A stretch of 64,000 bases of DNA. Origin: Wuchereria bancrofti (lineage: Eukaryota; Nematoda; Chromadorea; Rhabditida; Onchocercidae). A model generated the notes under the pieces. It had not been told where the DNA came from. It made no database searches and saw nothing but the letters and a program-made list of their open reading frames with translations. Location of the stretch: positions 11,463,843 through 11,527,842 of the forward strand of contig SSBO01000009.1 in assembly GCA_005281725.1 (NCBI GenBank). The letters are read 5' to 3'. Made by a program: the position numbers and the translations under genes. Below are positions 40,948 to 54,059 of this stretch, piece after piece. Positions within the stretch are counted from its first letter, which is position 1, and every line of letters begins with the position of its first letter.

Positions 40948-41297
40948 GGATTTGTTTGTTATGCACTGTACTTTAACAACGGCTTCACGCTGTATATTGT
41001 ATATGACAGACATGTCAGTCTCACTGACGTTTCAGAAGGAAAAGGTTAGGTGTTTAAAAGAGTAGAATGTTTGAGGTTTACAAATAGTAGAAAGTTGATT
41101 GTAAGTTGATCTTAGGGAAAGCAAGAAAGCGGTTTCGGGATTGTTCGTAAGGGTCTCACACTAATGTTACAGTTCGAGTTTGATATAACTTCCCTCTTTG
41201 CAAAATAAGTAAATGGCTTTGGTGATGTTGATTTCATTTAGCTTTCCAAGAATGAGTAAAGTTCCTCATTCCCGGGTATTATATATTCCATGCCAGA

Positions 41298-41949
41298 ATG
41301 CAGTACCAGAATGATTGCACTCGACGGTTATACTACCTTGGTGTTTTGGATAGATCGATAGCTGCTGATTTTGGTTGCTCTGGGAGAAGTTCGAATGAGC
41401 AACGTTCTAGTGAAGAACGGTTGATCGATATCATCGAAAGTGCTCAACAGTGGGGTGAATTACCGAGTGATTGGTCGAAATGTAGACTTGTTTCTGTTGA
41501 TGTTACAAAACATGGTCTCAAGGTATTTAGTTTTACATCCGCAGCTGTATAAAGATAATCTGGGATTCTTGATATGATAGCTTTTCTGTTGTGATCTCTC
41601 TACTTTCCCAGGATTTTTAGTTGCTAAATGCAGTCCTTTTTGGATCCTTCTAAAGATTGAATCTAAATTTAACCTTTCTGTTGCTAGATGCATAATTTTC
41701 ACTTCCTTTTTTCTTTTTTTTCAGTTAACAGATGCATCCGACGGGATGGTTCTGGATCGAATAGCATTGTTCCACATTGTGCAGTGTGTTTCATATGAAA
41801 ATGGTTTCGGTCATTTTTGCGTGGTTTTTTTGGTCCAAAAACCATTAAGTAAGAGTATGCAGTGTTACGCGTTTCAAACTAGCGCTATCGCAGATGCCGA
41901 TGATGTTTGTAAGCAATTGGGAGAGGTATTTAATGCTGCTGTTAAGTGA
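41298..41949 (+). CDS. icap-1: ICAP-1-like PTB-domain protein (integrin beta-1-binding protein 1 family)
   Basis: Small adaptor whose PTB fold binds integrin beta tails and KRIT1/KRI-1, modulating adhesion. Exons 41298-41522 and 41725-41949 give 149 aa, slightly shorter than human ICAP-1 (200 aa), which has a longer Ser-rich N-terminus. The PTB begins RRLYYLGVLD; a helix follows (RLIDIIESAQQWGELPSDW), then VDVTKHGLK, DGMVLDRIALFHIVQCVSYE and the C-terminal helix ADDVCKQLGEVFNAAVK. Spacing and residues follow human ICAP-1 (LHRHALYLIIRMVCYDDG, AICKVLSTAFDSV). The stop TGA is followed 90 bp later by AATAAA. An in-exon donor-like GAG/GTATTT could give another C-terminus through the acceptor near 42089. 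It lies 1.1 kb behind gex-3 on the same strand. Confidence 0.8.
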
Positions 41950-42948
41950 TAAAGTGATAAATGTACCAGTGATGCGCGATATAGTCAGATTAGCGTTGTG
42001 AATCTGTTTCCAGAAAATAACATGCTTTTTCTGCTTATAATAAAAAAAAAATAACACTACTGCTTTTTCTCTGATTTGATGTGTGTAGTTCTCAAGAGAT
42101 TTTCCATAAAGATATTAGTTGGGATGATGATATTACCGCCGTTGTTGAGAAAATGTTTAAGATAACGAGTAGGCAGTATTATACAACGCATGTACGCGAC
42201 AGAAGGAAAAGACATGGATATTCAGTGGTGCGTTTTTATATCATCCTAGAAGTATACAGCTTATTTTAGTATGATTACAAATCGAATAGCCTTTTTCCAG
42301 CGTGGACATTAATAGCGACAGGTTTCGTGGAACACTGTTCTGCGACTGCTTATGTAGAAACTGCAAGACGGATCTTGAATTACGAATAGTAATAGAGGGA
42401 ACAAAGTATACCAAACAGGCAACAGTATTTATTTTTCCTACTTATTATCAATTAATCATTGGTAGCAAATATGACAGTCTCGTTGTTATCGTTGTTAGTA
42501 TTAAGTAATGTCATACCAATACAAAATGGATGCAATTAATAGCGAATGATAAAGTGTACTGACATTGTGTTCACTGAAAATGATTTTCTACAACTGAAAT
42601 AACTATATCCTGTGATGGCCACTTGAATGTCCCGCAAAATTAGTTGTGACCACAACAACGAACGGAGTGATGTGCAACATGCTTGTTTCCGAGAGTAATT
42701 GCAGTGTGTTGGGACCTTTTCGAAAAAATGTCAACAGTAACTTCTGGTTCCAAATGAACTTCTGTAAGTTATGGTCCCAGTGATAGAACTCTCTTCAATC
42801 TCAATTACTTTGATTTAATTTTGTGCATTTCTATTACCAACAATATTCATATAATTAGTATAATAATTCCAATCTATCTGTTGGTTTTAAATTATTAGCT
42901 ATTAGATGACAAGGATGGCCACAACAAGTGACCATCTTACAGTATCAT
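41950..42948. other. Convergent 3' region between icap-1-like and molo-1-like genes
   Basis: About 1 kb. It contains exon-like pieces on the plus strand: an open stretch after a GTGTGTAG acceptor near 42089 (ISWDDDITAVVEKMFK, then YYTTHVRDRRKRHG) and another after a TTTTTCCAG acceptor at 42300 (FRGTLFCDCLCRNC). Their phases cannot be joined with standard GT-AG splicing, and no family is recognised, so no gene is called. Confidence 0.4.
42039..42044 (+). promoter_or_regulatory. Poly(A) signal of the ICAP-1-like gene
   Basis: AATAAA, 90 bp after the stop codon and followed by an A-run. Confidence 0.55.
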
Positions 42949-44571
42949 TCAATTAACAACATCCTCTATTTGTTCGCTCCTTTCGACGTTTTCATTCCGA
43001 TTTGTATTTTCCTCTTCACAGATTTTCTGTTCATACAATCGGAAACATTTGATAAATAATATGATAAAAGCGCATACCATTAGAAATAAGCTAATGGAAA
43101 TAGCAACATAAATCCATCTGCAATACACTTTTCAGACTTAGTCGATTCTTTCGAAATTTATTGAACTTCAAGTTCCATCGAATAATAAATTCAGATCTTT
43201 TTTTTTTACTTCAAATAGAAAGAAAAAAAGCAAGCTAAATATCCGGAATTCCTGATTCCGGTTGAGCTTTCGTCTTCTCGATTTCAATCGCTGTATCTTC
43301 GATAATCATTCATTGTGCTGTTATTTGTCTCTAGAAGCGCAAAAGGACAAAAACAAAAAGTGACATGGGTGGACAACACATTACATTTTCGCCAATTTAA
43401 GTACGAACTTTTCGTAAACCAAAAGTCGTCATATTGAATAACTCGGTGTGATTTGATTAGTCAGAAATTTTTGAGTAGTTCTGCAGAATGAGAGTAGACG
43501 ATTTGTTGTTAGACTCAGTGTACACAGAAAATTTTGAAAATGTTTTCAAGAATTTCATGATTTCAATAGACCGATGCAAATTCTAAATGTTCAAAACTAC
43601 ACTCACATTTAAATGGTCGATAATTTTTCGGGCCATTTCGGTAATGACATCATTCAAACCCTCCATATGATTTCTTACATTGAACAGGTTGTCATATTTT
43701 CTGAACGTGCTGCTCAGGAAGTCATCAGGCAGTTCCAAGTCTTGTCCAGTCTACTAATGGTTTCATTTTGCATTTTAAAAAATTCTCAAATTATTTCCTT
43801 TCTTTAACTTTCTCGTTTTGAAAAAGAGAAATTTTTTTTTTTTGAAAAAAAAAAAACGCACTTGTATGAACACCTTTTTAGCATCTGCTACACCTAGAAC
43901 AATAATAAAATTGCTGCGAAATTCTGATTTCAAATCAAGTTCTTTGACAATTTCGTTGCCTAAGTTTACCTAAATTTATGAATTCAGTTTTTAACACTTT
44001 AGTTCTCTCTGCATTTCCAAACCTAAATTTGTAGGAAATTTCAGTTCAAAATGAATGTTTGTGTTATGTTGGAAAAATCTGGTAATTAACGAAATTGATT
44101 ACCAATGCATCTTCACTAGTTGCTATTGTCTGATTCATCTGTGTTTGAATACGCTTCGCCAGAATAACATATATATGTGGCGGTTTAGTATCGTTTTGAC
44201 GACATCTTTCCAGTGCATTTTTATTATCAAAATGGTCAACCTGTTCTAACACTAAAACAATGGGAAATTGAATTTAAAATTGCAATCGATATTGTAAATG
44301 AAACTTTTAAAGTAAGATATGACATAATAAAAGCAACCAGATAGGTTTAGACATAAAACAAACGGCTATTCTGTAAATTAATATTGTTATTTATATCCAG
44401 TCTCCACTGATCAGTGAGAATATAATCAGGATCACAAAGTGCTGATCCAGGCCATGTGTGACATTGTGAGAAATTTAAGCGTGGATCCGGATATGTTTTT
44501 GATGTCCATCTTTCAGTATCTGTTCGTAATACTGTACTGGATGATAATATCATTGATAGGAACGATAACAT
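42949..44571 (-). CDS. molo-1: MOLO-1-like (modulator of levamisole receptor) membrane protein
   Basis: MOLO-1 in C. elegans is a single-pass auxiliary subunit that raises levamisole-type acetylcholine receptor activity at the neuromuscular junction; this is a family member, not proven to be its orthologue. Exons: 44571-44364, 44251-44103, 43969-43862, 43750-43603, 43127-42949 (about 263 aa). Seen: a short hydrophobic N-terminus (LSFLSMILSSS), the family signature WTSKTYPDPRLN followed by CHTWPG and LCDPDYILTD, a TPM-like extracellular domain (HIYVILAKRIQTQMN, NFIIVLGVADAKK), one transmembrane segment (IYVAISISLFLMVCAFIILF) and a 38-residue tail rich in Glu and Asn. The joint between the last two exons is uncertain: GTGA/GTGTAG to CTGAAAAG is the only phase-consistent choice found, although a TTGCAG acceptor lies 10 bp further on. 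It is divergent from the PAN/TSP gene. Confidence 0.8.
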
Positions 44572-45919
44572 CACTATAACTTCTTAACTTAATAATAACC
44601 ATCGTTGGACTTCATAGTTCATCAAAATCCATGCATAAAGTAGAACATTTGCATCATATTGCTGAATATCTAGAAGTGACCGTCTGCTTCTATTCCAATC
44701 ATTAAATACACGTTTTGCATCTTGTCACGCTTTTTGACAAACAAACGCTGTTCATAGACAGGACTTTCAGAAAGTAATATGTATTACTTATTTCATATTA
44801 ACTGTAGTCAGAAATGTTCAATCATAACGAGAGAAAAATTGAGGTGGTTGACAAATAACTGTAAAAACAGGTTGACAGGTTATTGATTATTTTACTACCC
44901 TCTAATACCGTATCTCTCATGGAATCTCAGCCTTACAAAAAAAACTTCGACCGATAATGCAATGCTTGTCACGTGCTATAACAAAAGAGAGTAACAGAAG
45001 TCGGTCGGATTTTGGTTGTAGAAAGCTTGGATAGCAAAAGTGTCAACAGTGGTAGTAATAACAAGCAGCAGAAACAACAGTAGCAGCATTAGCAGTCAAT
45101 GTGATCGGCACTGTCAACGAAATGGTGGACACTTCAAATTATCTTGTCACTTGTTAATGTACCTCAGATCTCTTAAATCTAGATCTCGATTGAAGTTCAC
45201 ATTATTTGAATCAATTCTTTGTGTTGCACTAATTCTCTTCTTGGGCTTTGAACAGTTTATTCATTCAAATTGTTACTCATTCTCTCTTCTTTGACATTTT
45301 TGAGAATGAATAGCGGAAAATTGAAAATTTCAACAACTTCACAAAAATATATGGTGAACTTTTAAATATTACCGAACATTTGTAGATACAACAAGAATTT
45401 CCAAGTGGATTTGCAAACTATGTAATGACGGAATTGGGAATCATTAATGTTGTAAAATATTTTCGCGTATGGTCTCTGATTCCGTGTGATAAAATTCGAG
45501 GTGACCGGTGAATAAGGAAACAAAAGGATGATATTCGGCACTCGCGGTCTTAATACTGCATGTGTTTCAACAGTCCGGATCATGTACATCCGAAAGGTGG
45601 AATGCAGAAGAATACAGAAAGACGGCCAGATAGCGACCGTTGCTGTTATTTCAAAATCAGTTCGATTCAAAATTCTATCGCAGAAATTTAGGTGATGACC
45701 CAAAACATTATATGCTGTAGGAGTGGTAGGAGTGGAACACACATCCCACGGTCTCTGTTTAAGGCTTTGCTCATTATCATTCGATCCCTTCTCCACGATC
45801 TCTTGTCATTTGCTCTGTTTTCAGCTGTGTTTGGGTGAATACTCAACAGCCCAATCTTCCAGGCTTTTTACTCCTTTTTCGCATCTAAGTTTGTTCAATT
45901 ACCTGTCGATATCGTTTCA
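44572..45919. other. Shared upstream region of two divergent genes
   Basis: About 1.35 kb between the molo-1-like start (minus) and the PAN/TSP start (plus). It includes a CAG/AGC-rich patch at 45062-45094 and C/T-rich DNA at 45.7-45.9 kb. A 144-codon minus-strand ORF (45796-45362) is the longest here but shows no domain. It probably holds both promoters. Confidence 0.5.
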
Positions 45920-48900
45920 ATGCTACCTTTGCACGTGTTAGGTTCCATTTCGTTTACGCTTTTTTTCTCATTCAATGCAATTAATGCCGAGAAAACAACT
46001 AGAAGTTCAGGAAACGTACAACAAGAAGGTTCTTCGTTTCCTAATACAAGTGAGATTATGCAGGTTTTTAAATTTGTATCTACTACAACTGTATTGCATA
46101 TTTCAGTTCATTTTGTGGAATTAGCAGCGACCCACCCACCACCCATCTTGTCCATTTCCATCTTTCCACTAACTTCTTCTTTCCTCTCACTATAAGTATT
46201 GTTTGTCAAATAAGTTTCAATTTTCGCATATCAGTTGGTCAGACATATAAAATCATGATGCGTAGGAGTAGTTAGCTTACCTTCTGTTCTTCATCTTGGA
46301 ATTTCCTGCTCCTGGAAACTGGTTTGAAAGAATTTTGAGTCATACAAAGGAATAGCGAACATCGGTGAAATTAACTGACCTCATATTTAGTGTTTTGCGA
46401 AAATCGTTTGACTGCCTTCACTGTATCCGACAACACACGCCTTGTATCGAGCAGTTCTTTAGTGTACGAAGATATTTCCGAAGAAGTTTGTCTAAAGATG
46501 TGCAGTAATAATAGAGTAAGCCTTTCAAAATTACCGCGTTGTAAGGAATTCAGAACTTTCTTTTACTAAACTTTCATCAGATTTTTTTCTTCATTATTAT
46601 AAATTCATAACATCCGATCCCAATATCTCGTTTTTTATCCAAAAATTTTTACAATAAAAATATTTTTTAAAAGGATTTCATACGTGTTACATCAAACTCT
46701 TTCCTTAATATTATGGAAAACAAATTATTTACGGTATTCATAAGTGTTCATTTCAGGATAGTGATGGCCGAACAATATTTTGTGCATCGGTAGTTTATGA
46801 CCAGGCAACCTTTGCATGCACTATTTTCCGATCCAAAAGCTATCCGGAAGGTGACTTAAAAACTGAAATTGTGCCAGGACAACGATTATTCGAGAAATTT
46901 TGCCTGAGTAACCAATTAATTGAATTTCCTGAATTTCACTTGTTTGACAAAAATCAATTTTTCTTTATCCGGAAAAGCTATTTACGTTAACGAAATTTCC
47001 CAAAATTTTGTTCAGCTAAATTTTATCGTTTATTTAAAATTTTACTGTCCGTTGAAGAAGTCAAAATATGAGCGACTAGTGTGTAATGAGTGCTGGCCGT
47101 AATATGAGACAATTATTCTAACCGATTTCAAAATTCAAATAAGTTCAAATTCTTGAATATGTGTTCAAGAATTACTTTCTGCACATGACTTTTTGTCGTA
47201 CGGCAGTGAAATTTAGGCTACTACTATCTACAAAGAATACCAAATTTAATAATTAATATAAATATCTCAGTCATTTGAAAATAAAACTGTTAGAAAAATG
47301 AATTGATTCAGTAAACTTGTCCCTCTTTCATTTATAAACAGCTTTTTCTGTACTGAAAGGCATCTGCCGCAAAAACTTCAACAAAAAAAGAAAGCGATCT
47401 CATATCAGTGGAATGGAAATAAGCAAAAAAAAAAAAGGAATACAGTTTAAGATGATAAGAAAAGATTACAGAAGATGCACCGATCGAGTGTGCAGACAGT
47501 CGATTCCTGAAGATTGATCAGTCCGTCATCATTGGATATGCAAGAAATGTTTCACTCGCAAGATCCGTTCAAGAATGTATTGAACAGTGCCTCACCGAAC
47601 ATTTTCAATGCAGAGTATGTTGTTCACAAATTGCACATCCTCAAAAAATACTGGAAATCTGAGTGCAGTTCCCTCGCACTAAGAAGAAATCTTTTCTTGT
47701 CCGTGTCAAGAACACTTCAGCTGAGTGAGTGACCCGATCAATGCATAGATCAGATGACGTTTCTTTCTAAAACGGTACTGGGTATGTTATGTGCCTCATA
47801 ATTTGATGTGTCTGCTAATTTTTCAGTCGGCAATGTACTTTTACGCGGAAGGTGAATGCATAACGAACACCGAATCAGCTATGACTCAGCCAACATCATT
47901 TGCCCGAGAAGAAAATGATAAAGTTATTTACATACAGAATGGCTGTCCAGCAATATTAGCACGACAAAAACAATTGGAAAACTCAACAATAGCAGGTTAT
48001 GGGCATTCTGAACATTCTCATATATCTTTCCGAATTACATGAATGCAGTCTGGTTCTAAGCAATAATTTTAATTTCAACACAAGGATACTGCATTGCTAG
48101 GCTATTTTTACGGTCATCTGTGATACTCCGCTGACATGGAAGTTTTGTTTGCTTGACGACGAAGTCCTTTCTGTTGATTGCAAGGAATGAGTAGTAGTTC
48201 GATTAAAGGTTTTATTGAATGACGTCACAACACAATTATCAGAGAACATTTAGAATGGATCGACAGATTGCATTTTTTTTCAGATGAAGTTAATTGAGAT
48301 TGTAGTTTGGCAAGCGTTTTTTTTTTTTTTTTTCTTTTTGAGATGTAGATTGCAGCAATGGGTAGGACGAATCCAAGCAGTTGTTAGTAGTAAGAGATCA
48401 AGAAAAGAAGTCCAGAAAGTGACTTGTGGATGATTCTAACTCCTTATATTTACATCATGCTGATATAATCTTGTCGGAAATGAGAAATTTGTGTCAAAAA
48501 AAGAGGGTTGTGTAAAAGGAGAACTGATTACAGCTTAGCCAATGAAGATATAAAATAGTTATCAAGCCGGAAACATTCACATGTGAATTGATTTCAATGA
48601 ACATGAGCTTGAAACAAAGATGAGAGTTGGATAAATGATTCAAACACATTAAACATCAAAATATTCATTTACATTTAATTTATGTGATGGATCACTTGGC
48701 TGAGAAATATTCGAAATGCTGCTATAATTCTTATGAGACAAATTTGCATGTTATGAATTGATTTAAATTATTACGAGATATTCCTACAATATGAAATACT
48801 TTCATTATTTAGACATATTTACATTATAAAATTTATTCGGTTAATATTTTTTAAAACATTATCACATAAGCCTTTTTCTCATCTTCTTCCTTTTTAGCTG

Positions 48901-51614
48901 CGGAATTATCGCCTATCGCAGCAGACGAGCATATTGAGGACGTCAATGATAAATCCGAAGAAATGAACAGCAAAGAGACAAAGGAAGACGGTGATGCAAC
49001 AGATACCGCCGCTATCGTTATTGTTAATTCATCCATTGAGGAAAACCCGCTGAAACAACGAAACGACTTGAGTGATCACGTTTATAGTGAGAGTTACGAA
49101 GAGCAAAGTGACAATGCAATCAGGACAAATTCCGGAAATTCTTCCGCAGTCGAAGAGGCAATAGCAGCAAGTACCATTAAAAGAATGTCGAAAATACTGG
49201 GGCGTAATTTAAAAAAACTGAGAACTGATAGCAGTACCGTCAGCTTCAGTAAGCGTCCCAAATCACTGAGACAAACAAAGTTACAGGTCAATTCACAATT
49301 ACTGGTGACCTTTCATAAACTATTACTACTACCATGCTTGTGTACCCGAACGCTTGATATCACATACAACTATAACAATTTAACGCAGTGCACAGGGAAA
49401 CCTATCATAAGTTCTAATGCTTTCAGTAACTTCCATGAAGTATGGAAGGCTTGAAAATGGATCATGTCAAAATCAAAAAAAAACATGTCTAAATTTCTCG
49501 CTGGAATGGCATTACCCAATAAGACAGCGGTCCAAACAATCACAACTTTAATAATGCTGAATTTTATAAATTTATTTCCATTTAAAAATTATCTCAGAAT
49601 TTTAAACAATTATGTTTCAGCAAATAAAAAAAGAATTCAGATCGGAAGGAAATGAAGAAAAACACTTCGAAAAAAATTTGCCCTTAGAGGTTCTTTTAGC
49701 CATTTTTCAATTCATGTCTTTCAAGTGGAATCTTTCACCTTAATTACTCATCTAACATTTTCACGAGTCATTAGTAACAGTTAGAGGTCATAATTTTATT
49801 TCATTACAGCATTTGACACATTTTATAATGTTTTAGATAATGAGCTACCTGTTCGCATATAGATTCTAATCAAACTGCACAACTTTTCTAACTTTCAGGC
49901 TAGGCCATCACCATTTTAGGTTGAAAAGCAGCATACAGAGAGGACTAATTCAGTGGTAGTGGTATTTCATGAAAGAGCTAAGACGCAAAAACCAATGAAC
50001 CGATTAAAAATTATAACATTAAGCGGATTCAAAGATGTGCGTACGCTTATTCGTTTTTTTGCTTCCAACATTTTTCTATAGTTTGGCTCAGATAGTCTGA
50101 ACAAGAGAATTCATCTTGAAATGTCTTTGAACAATTCTCGAACTAAATGCTCGTTTGCTGTTCCTTCTTTTGCAGTATAAGTGCAGGCTATTTCTTTCAG
50201 TCCCGACGTGCCTGAACCACGAAGGATTTTATTGGGAACTTGTACAAATGAGAAAGTTCACATTCTCCAGAAGTTCACATTCATTTCTCCACTTTTGGTG
50301 CAAGAAAACTCCGAAAAACTTTCTGTACTGATTTACTTTCAGGAGGATCACTTCTCGCAGTGGAACAATTGGTCACCATGTAGAAGACCTGGTGAAAGAA
50401 GCATAAGACGAAGGAAATGTTACAATTTACAAAAATGTGTTGGAGCATTAATGGAAGTCAAGAAATGTCCTATAACAATAAAAGAAGAGGTTAAATTGAG
50501 AGGTATTATATTTCTTTGCAGTCTTTTGCAGATACGTAACTGAGATTAAGTTTGTTTTATCTCATATAAGATGTAACGGTTGTAGAGTAAATGAATAAAA
50601 TTGTCATTGAAAAGTGAATTAGTAGGTGAATAAATAAATGAACAAATGGTTAATCAATTTAATCGAAACATGTACATAGAAGTAGTTCCGGACGATCGTG
50701 GACTACAAACAACAATCAATAAGGAAGGATTATTGACGCCAGTACTACCTGAAAGGCTAAATATAGCAAATAAAACCGATCTTAGAACCGGTATACTACA
50801 TGGCATTTCTTCACAGTTACAGCAGTCACATTCTGAAAAAGAATTCAAGGAAAAAACGAACGAAAAAGTTTGGTCACCTTGGCGAGGCGTTTGCCAGGTA
50901 AATACTTTTGTGATTTTAAATAATATCTTCTTATTTAAGCACTAACCTGGACTCTTAACATACACCTTTAACACACAATACCATTAAAAAGAAATATTAA
51001 TTGGAAGGAATAGACTATTTTAGTTCATTTCAACTTCTGAAATCTTTCATATTCCTTATCTCAAAGTGAATCGCATTTGTTTTTAAGGAATGATTTCTTG
51101 AATGACTCTTTTTGGAGATTTAGAAGGCAAGTTATAAGAAAATTGGGTTCAGTTTTGAAGATAGTCTATCAAACTCGCTCTTAGGTTAAGTTTCCATTCG
51201 TAATCAGCAACATTTCGAACAAACATAATTAATAATTATCCAAAAGCTTTGCAATCAGCTTTTATAATAATTATTAACTGATTTTTTTTTTGTCCGAAAA
51301 CCTAAAATTGCTGAAGATCGTTTCCACACATACAACTAATGTTTACAAATTTATTACCGTTATTACTTGATTATTACCGTTATTACTGTTATTATTTGAA
51401 AGTTATTTGTTACAATTATTTTGTTATTGCTATTATTATTATTTAATTAATTGGTTAATTATTAATTATTGCAATGTACTGATTTCAGCAGTTTGCCGGT
51501 GGTCATCCATGTAAAAACCATGAAATTATTGGTTTTGAATCCCGCGATTGTTTGGCAACTGACAACGCTAAATGCAAAGGACCTTTCTTTCGATATTGTA
51601 CGATATCCTGCTGA
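45920..51614 (+). CDS. Secreted protein with two PAN/apple domains and two TSP1-like modules
   Basis: Function not known; PAN and TSP1 modules bind proteins or glycans, so an extracellular-matrix or cuticle role is inferred. Exons: 45920-46049, 46391-46515, 46757-46907, 47472-47614, 47827-47995, 48898-49286, 50343-50502, 50680-50897, 51489-51614; phases agree (536 aa). Signal peptide: MLPLHVLGSISFTLFFSFNAINA. PAN 1: FCENRLTAF, EEVCLKMCSNN, IFCASVVYDQATFACTIF, FEKFCL. PAN 2: ECADSRFLKIDQ, VQECIEQCLTEHFQCR, SAMYFYAEGECI, NGCP. Then a low-complexity acidic/Ser-rich linker of about 125 residues ending in basic KILGRNLKKLR. TSP1 1: FSQWNNWSPCRRPGERSIRR, KCVGALMEVKKCP. TSP1 2-like: WSPWRGVCQ, then six further Cys ending FFRYCTISC at the stop. 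An AATAAA follows 44 bp after the stop. No transmembrane segment was seen. Confidence 0.78.
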
Positions 51615-51657
51615 CTGTAGCGGGTGCTGAGATTTCCTTGAGAATGTGAATGCCTGT

Positions 51658-51663
51658 AATAAA
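51658..51663 (+). promoter_or_regulatory. Poly(A) signal of the PAN/TSP gene
   Basis: AATAAA, 44 bp after the TGA stop. Further AATAAA-like sequence occurs near 51807. Confidence 0.5.
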
Positions 51664-54059
51664 TGTTTGCAATTTGCAACTGGTCCGTATTTTTAATGAT
51701 TGTAAAACTTTCAACTAGTGAATATCTCAGATCGAATTTATTTTTCCCACTACTCACTATCAGCAGAAATATTAAACAGTAGAAGCGGACAATAAGCATT
51801 TATTGTAATAAAGGTGTAAATATATTAAGAATGGCTGATTTAATTTTACTGATTGCTGAGATACAGTGTAAGAAATTACGATTTCTAAATATTTGCAATT
51901 TTACGAAACACTGCAAAAGATCTTATCTGGCATCGACCAAATGTTTGACAAAATGAATAAATGTGGTTTGCACAGAAAATTTTCATGAAAATTGATCCAG
52001 TAAAGATCTTTTTCACTAAGTGATGGACGTCGCTTTCATGAAATTTTTACATTTTTAAGATAGTTGGTTTTCAAAATTGTTTCAAAAATATTTAAAAACC
52101 TCGTTAAGAGGCCACGGTATAGAAATTTCACATCCTGTCTAAATTGATTGCCAGTCGAGAAATTGATCTCCAAGTGCAGTAGTTCCTTCAAGTTGCACTT
52201 TTATTTCTCCAGGTGGTTTGTTGCCTTTTTTCATTATCAAAACTCAACATTCGTAGATTTCGGAATAATCTGTGTAAGAAGTGACAAATAGATAGCTTTG
52301 GGTCTTTGCATTTAATTAAAGAATAACTGAAGGGATTGAGAACTCTCAAAATATAATCCCTTCATGCCCACTATCTTATACCATGCTAATGTACCAAAGT
52401 CGAAAAAGTACTATGTTTAGATCGAAAGTGAGGCAGAAAAACTGCAGCCAAGTCTTGTCGACACTTGCACATATGACTACCTCAGACTTCTGTCACGGGA
52501 ACTATTTCATGAATGATGGAATGCAATCAACTTTTAAATGTATATTACATATTACAGCAGTGCCTATGTATATAAGGTATATGAATTGAGAGGTCAGATT
52601 TGTGTTTGTTTTTTCTGTCCAGGGGTCATCCAGCTTTGAGAGGCGGTCACATCCTTAGCAGTGAATGTTTTGCTAATGGCCATCATTTCATCTCAAAGAC
52701 TGCTTCAGAAGGGTGATGATGACCCATTTTCATTCGCAATCATTTTTACTCTCATTCCTTCTCTATTTTATGCTTTTTTTTTCCAACATTTGCTTCCCAG
52801 AAAGAAACAATTTGATTACATTTTAGCAAACTTTTTATATGACAAACTCATCTGTTAAGATGATATGACAAGTTAAATCTATAGTTCCTTTCCTAACTTT
52901 TCAAATGAAATAGGGAACGAAACAATTCCTCTTCAGAGCATTTATAACTGGCAGTTGTAGCAAAGATTGAATAACAGCCAAAATAAGAATAGGATATAGT
53001 TTGCAAATTTGCTTCAAGCAGGTTAACCTCTGCGCCACGTCGGCTGATTGAGACGGAGCGTCAATACGATGCAATGGGAATTTCCGAGACTGGGTGTGGT
53101 TTATAGATTATTGAAGTGGCATTTCGTATGTGTACTCTTGCAAATGGCCAACTAGGGCAGATAACCTTGTGCTCGCTTATCCAATCCAACTCCCGTAATC
53201 ACTATACCAAAAAAGTGCCCAGTACAGGTATGAAATAAACCTTGTGGCTCTCACTCACTACCTTTCACAGCAAACCCCACGTTGGTAAGCTCCATGAGAC
53301 AGACTATCGGAAGACTATCAGTTTGGCACATATATTCGCAATCATTGATGTTGATATGTGAGGAAGTCAAGGATTTGAAGATTAGGGGTGGTCGAGAGTA
53401 CTATACCTTCCTAATTCCTAATGATGATAGAAATTGGAAGCGTGGACAGACAGACCAAAAGATTGTAGAAGATTGAGTGCAGGAAGAAGTTGAAAGTCAC
53501 TTTATTTGCTGTTTTTATGGTGATAGCTAAGAAGAAAAGAAAAGAGGAAAAAGTTCAGCACAACTGTCATAAACCCATAAATTGTGCTGTGCTGCCATTT
53601 AGTGTCGTTTGATAGTGTGATTGTGTACTCCGAACATCCATCTCTTTTCTCCTCCTTGTAGACTGAATTTTTAGAATCAGTTTCCATTCAAATAGTAAGA
53701 AAAGGAAATGGTTAGTTCGATGTACCACATACTACTCTACTGCTAAAACTGAAGGGAAGAAGGGTACTGAAGTTAGTTTCCGATAAAAATAAATCGTTAG
53801 GTTGTCGGTACATTTGGCACAACGCTATACTCTCTTTTCGCTTCCCTTTTACATAGAAATTGTTTCTAGTTCAGAGTGAAGTGGGGATATTTACTGGAAG
53901 GTGACAGAGAACGGGTACCACTGCTGCATGGTAATTACAGTACGTGTAATAACTGCTTAACAAAGCGTTACGCATATCCGGTAGCAATTCAGGGAACACG
54001 ATATTCAAGTATGTTATTCTCCAGCGTTGTTAATTTAAAGCCTATGGGTTATTCTACGT

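Larger units (their letters stand above)
40165..41297. other. gex-3 3' region and spacer to the ICAP-1-like gene
   Basis: About 1.1 kb with several short direct repeats and two AATAAA signals (40305 and about 40922) within copies of one 40-bp repeat. A TTTCATTTAG acceptor near 41240 precedes the next start codon by under 60 bp and could take a spliced leader. No coding exon is supported. Confidence 0.6.

Noticed and set aside
45362..45796. 144-codon minus-strand ORF between the divergent genes
   Set aside because: No recognisable domain and composition like the spacer; it lies in a probable promoter region.
53282..53476. 64-codon ORF in a G+C-richer patch
   Set aside because: No domain and no splice partners; possibly part of a dispersed repeat, which could not be tested here.
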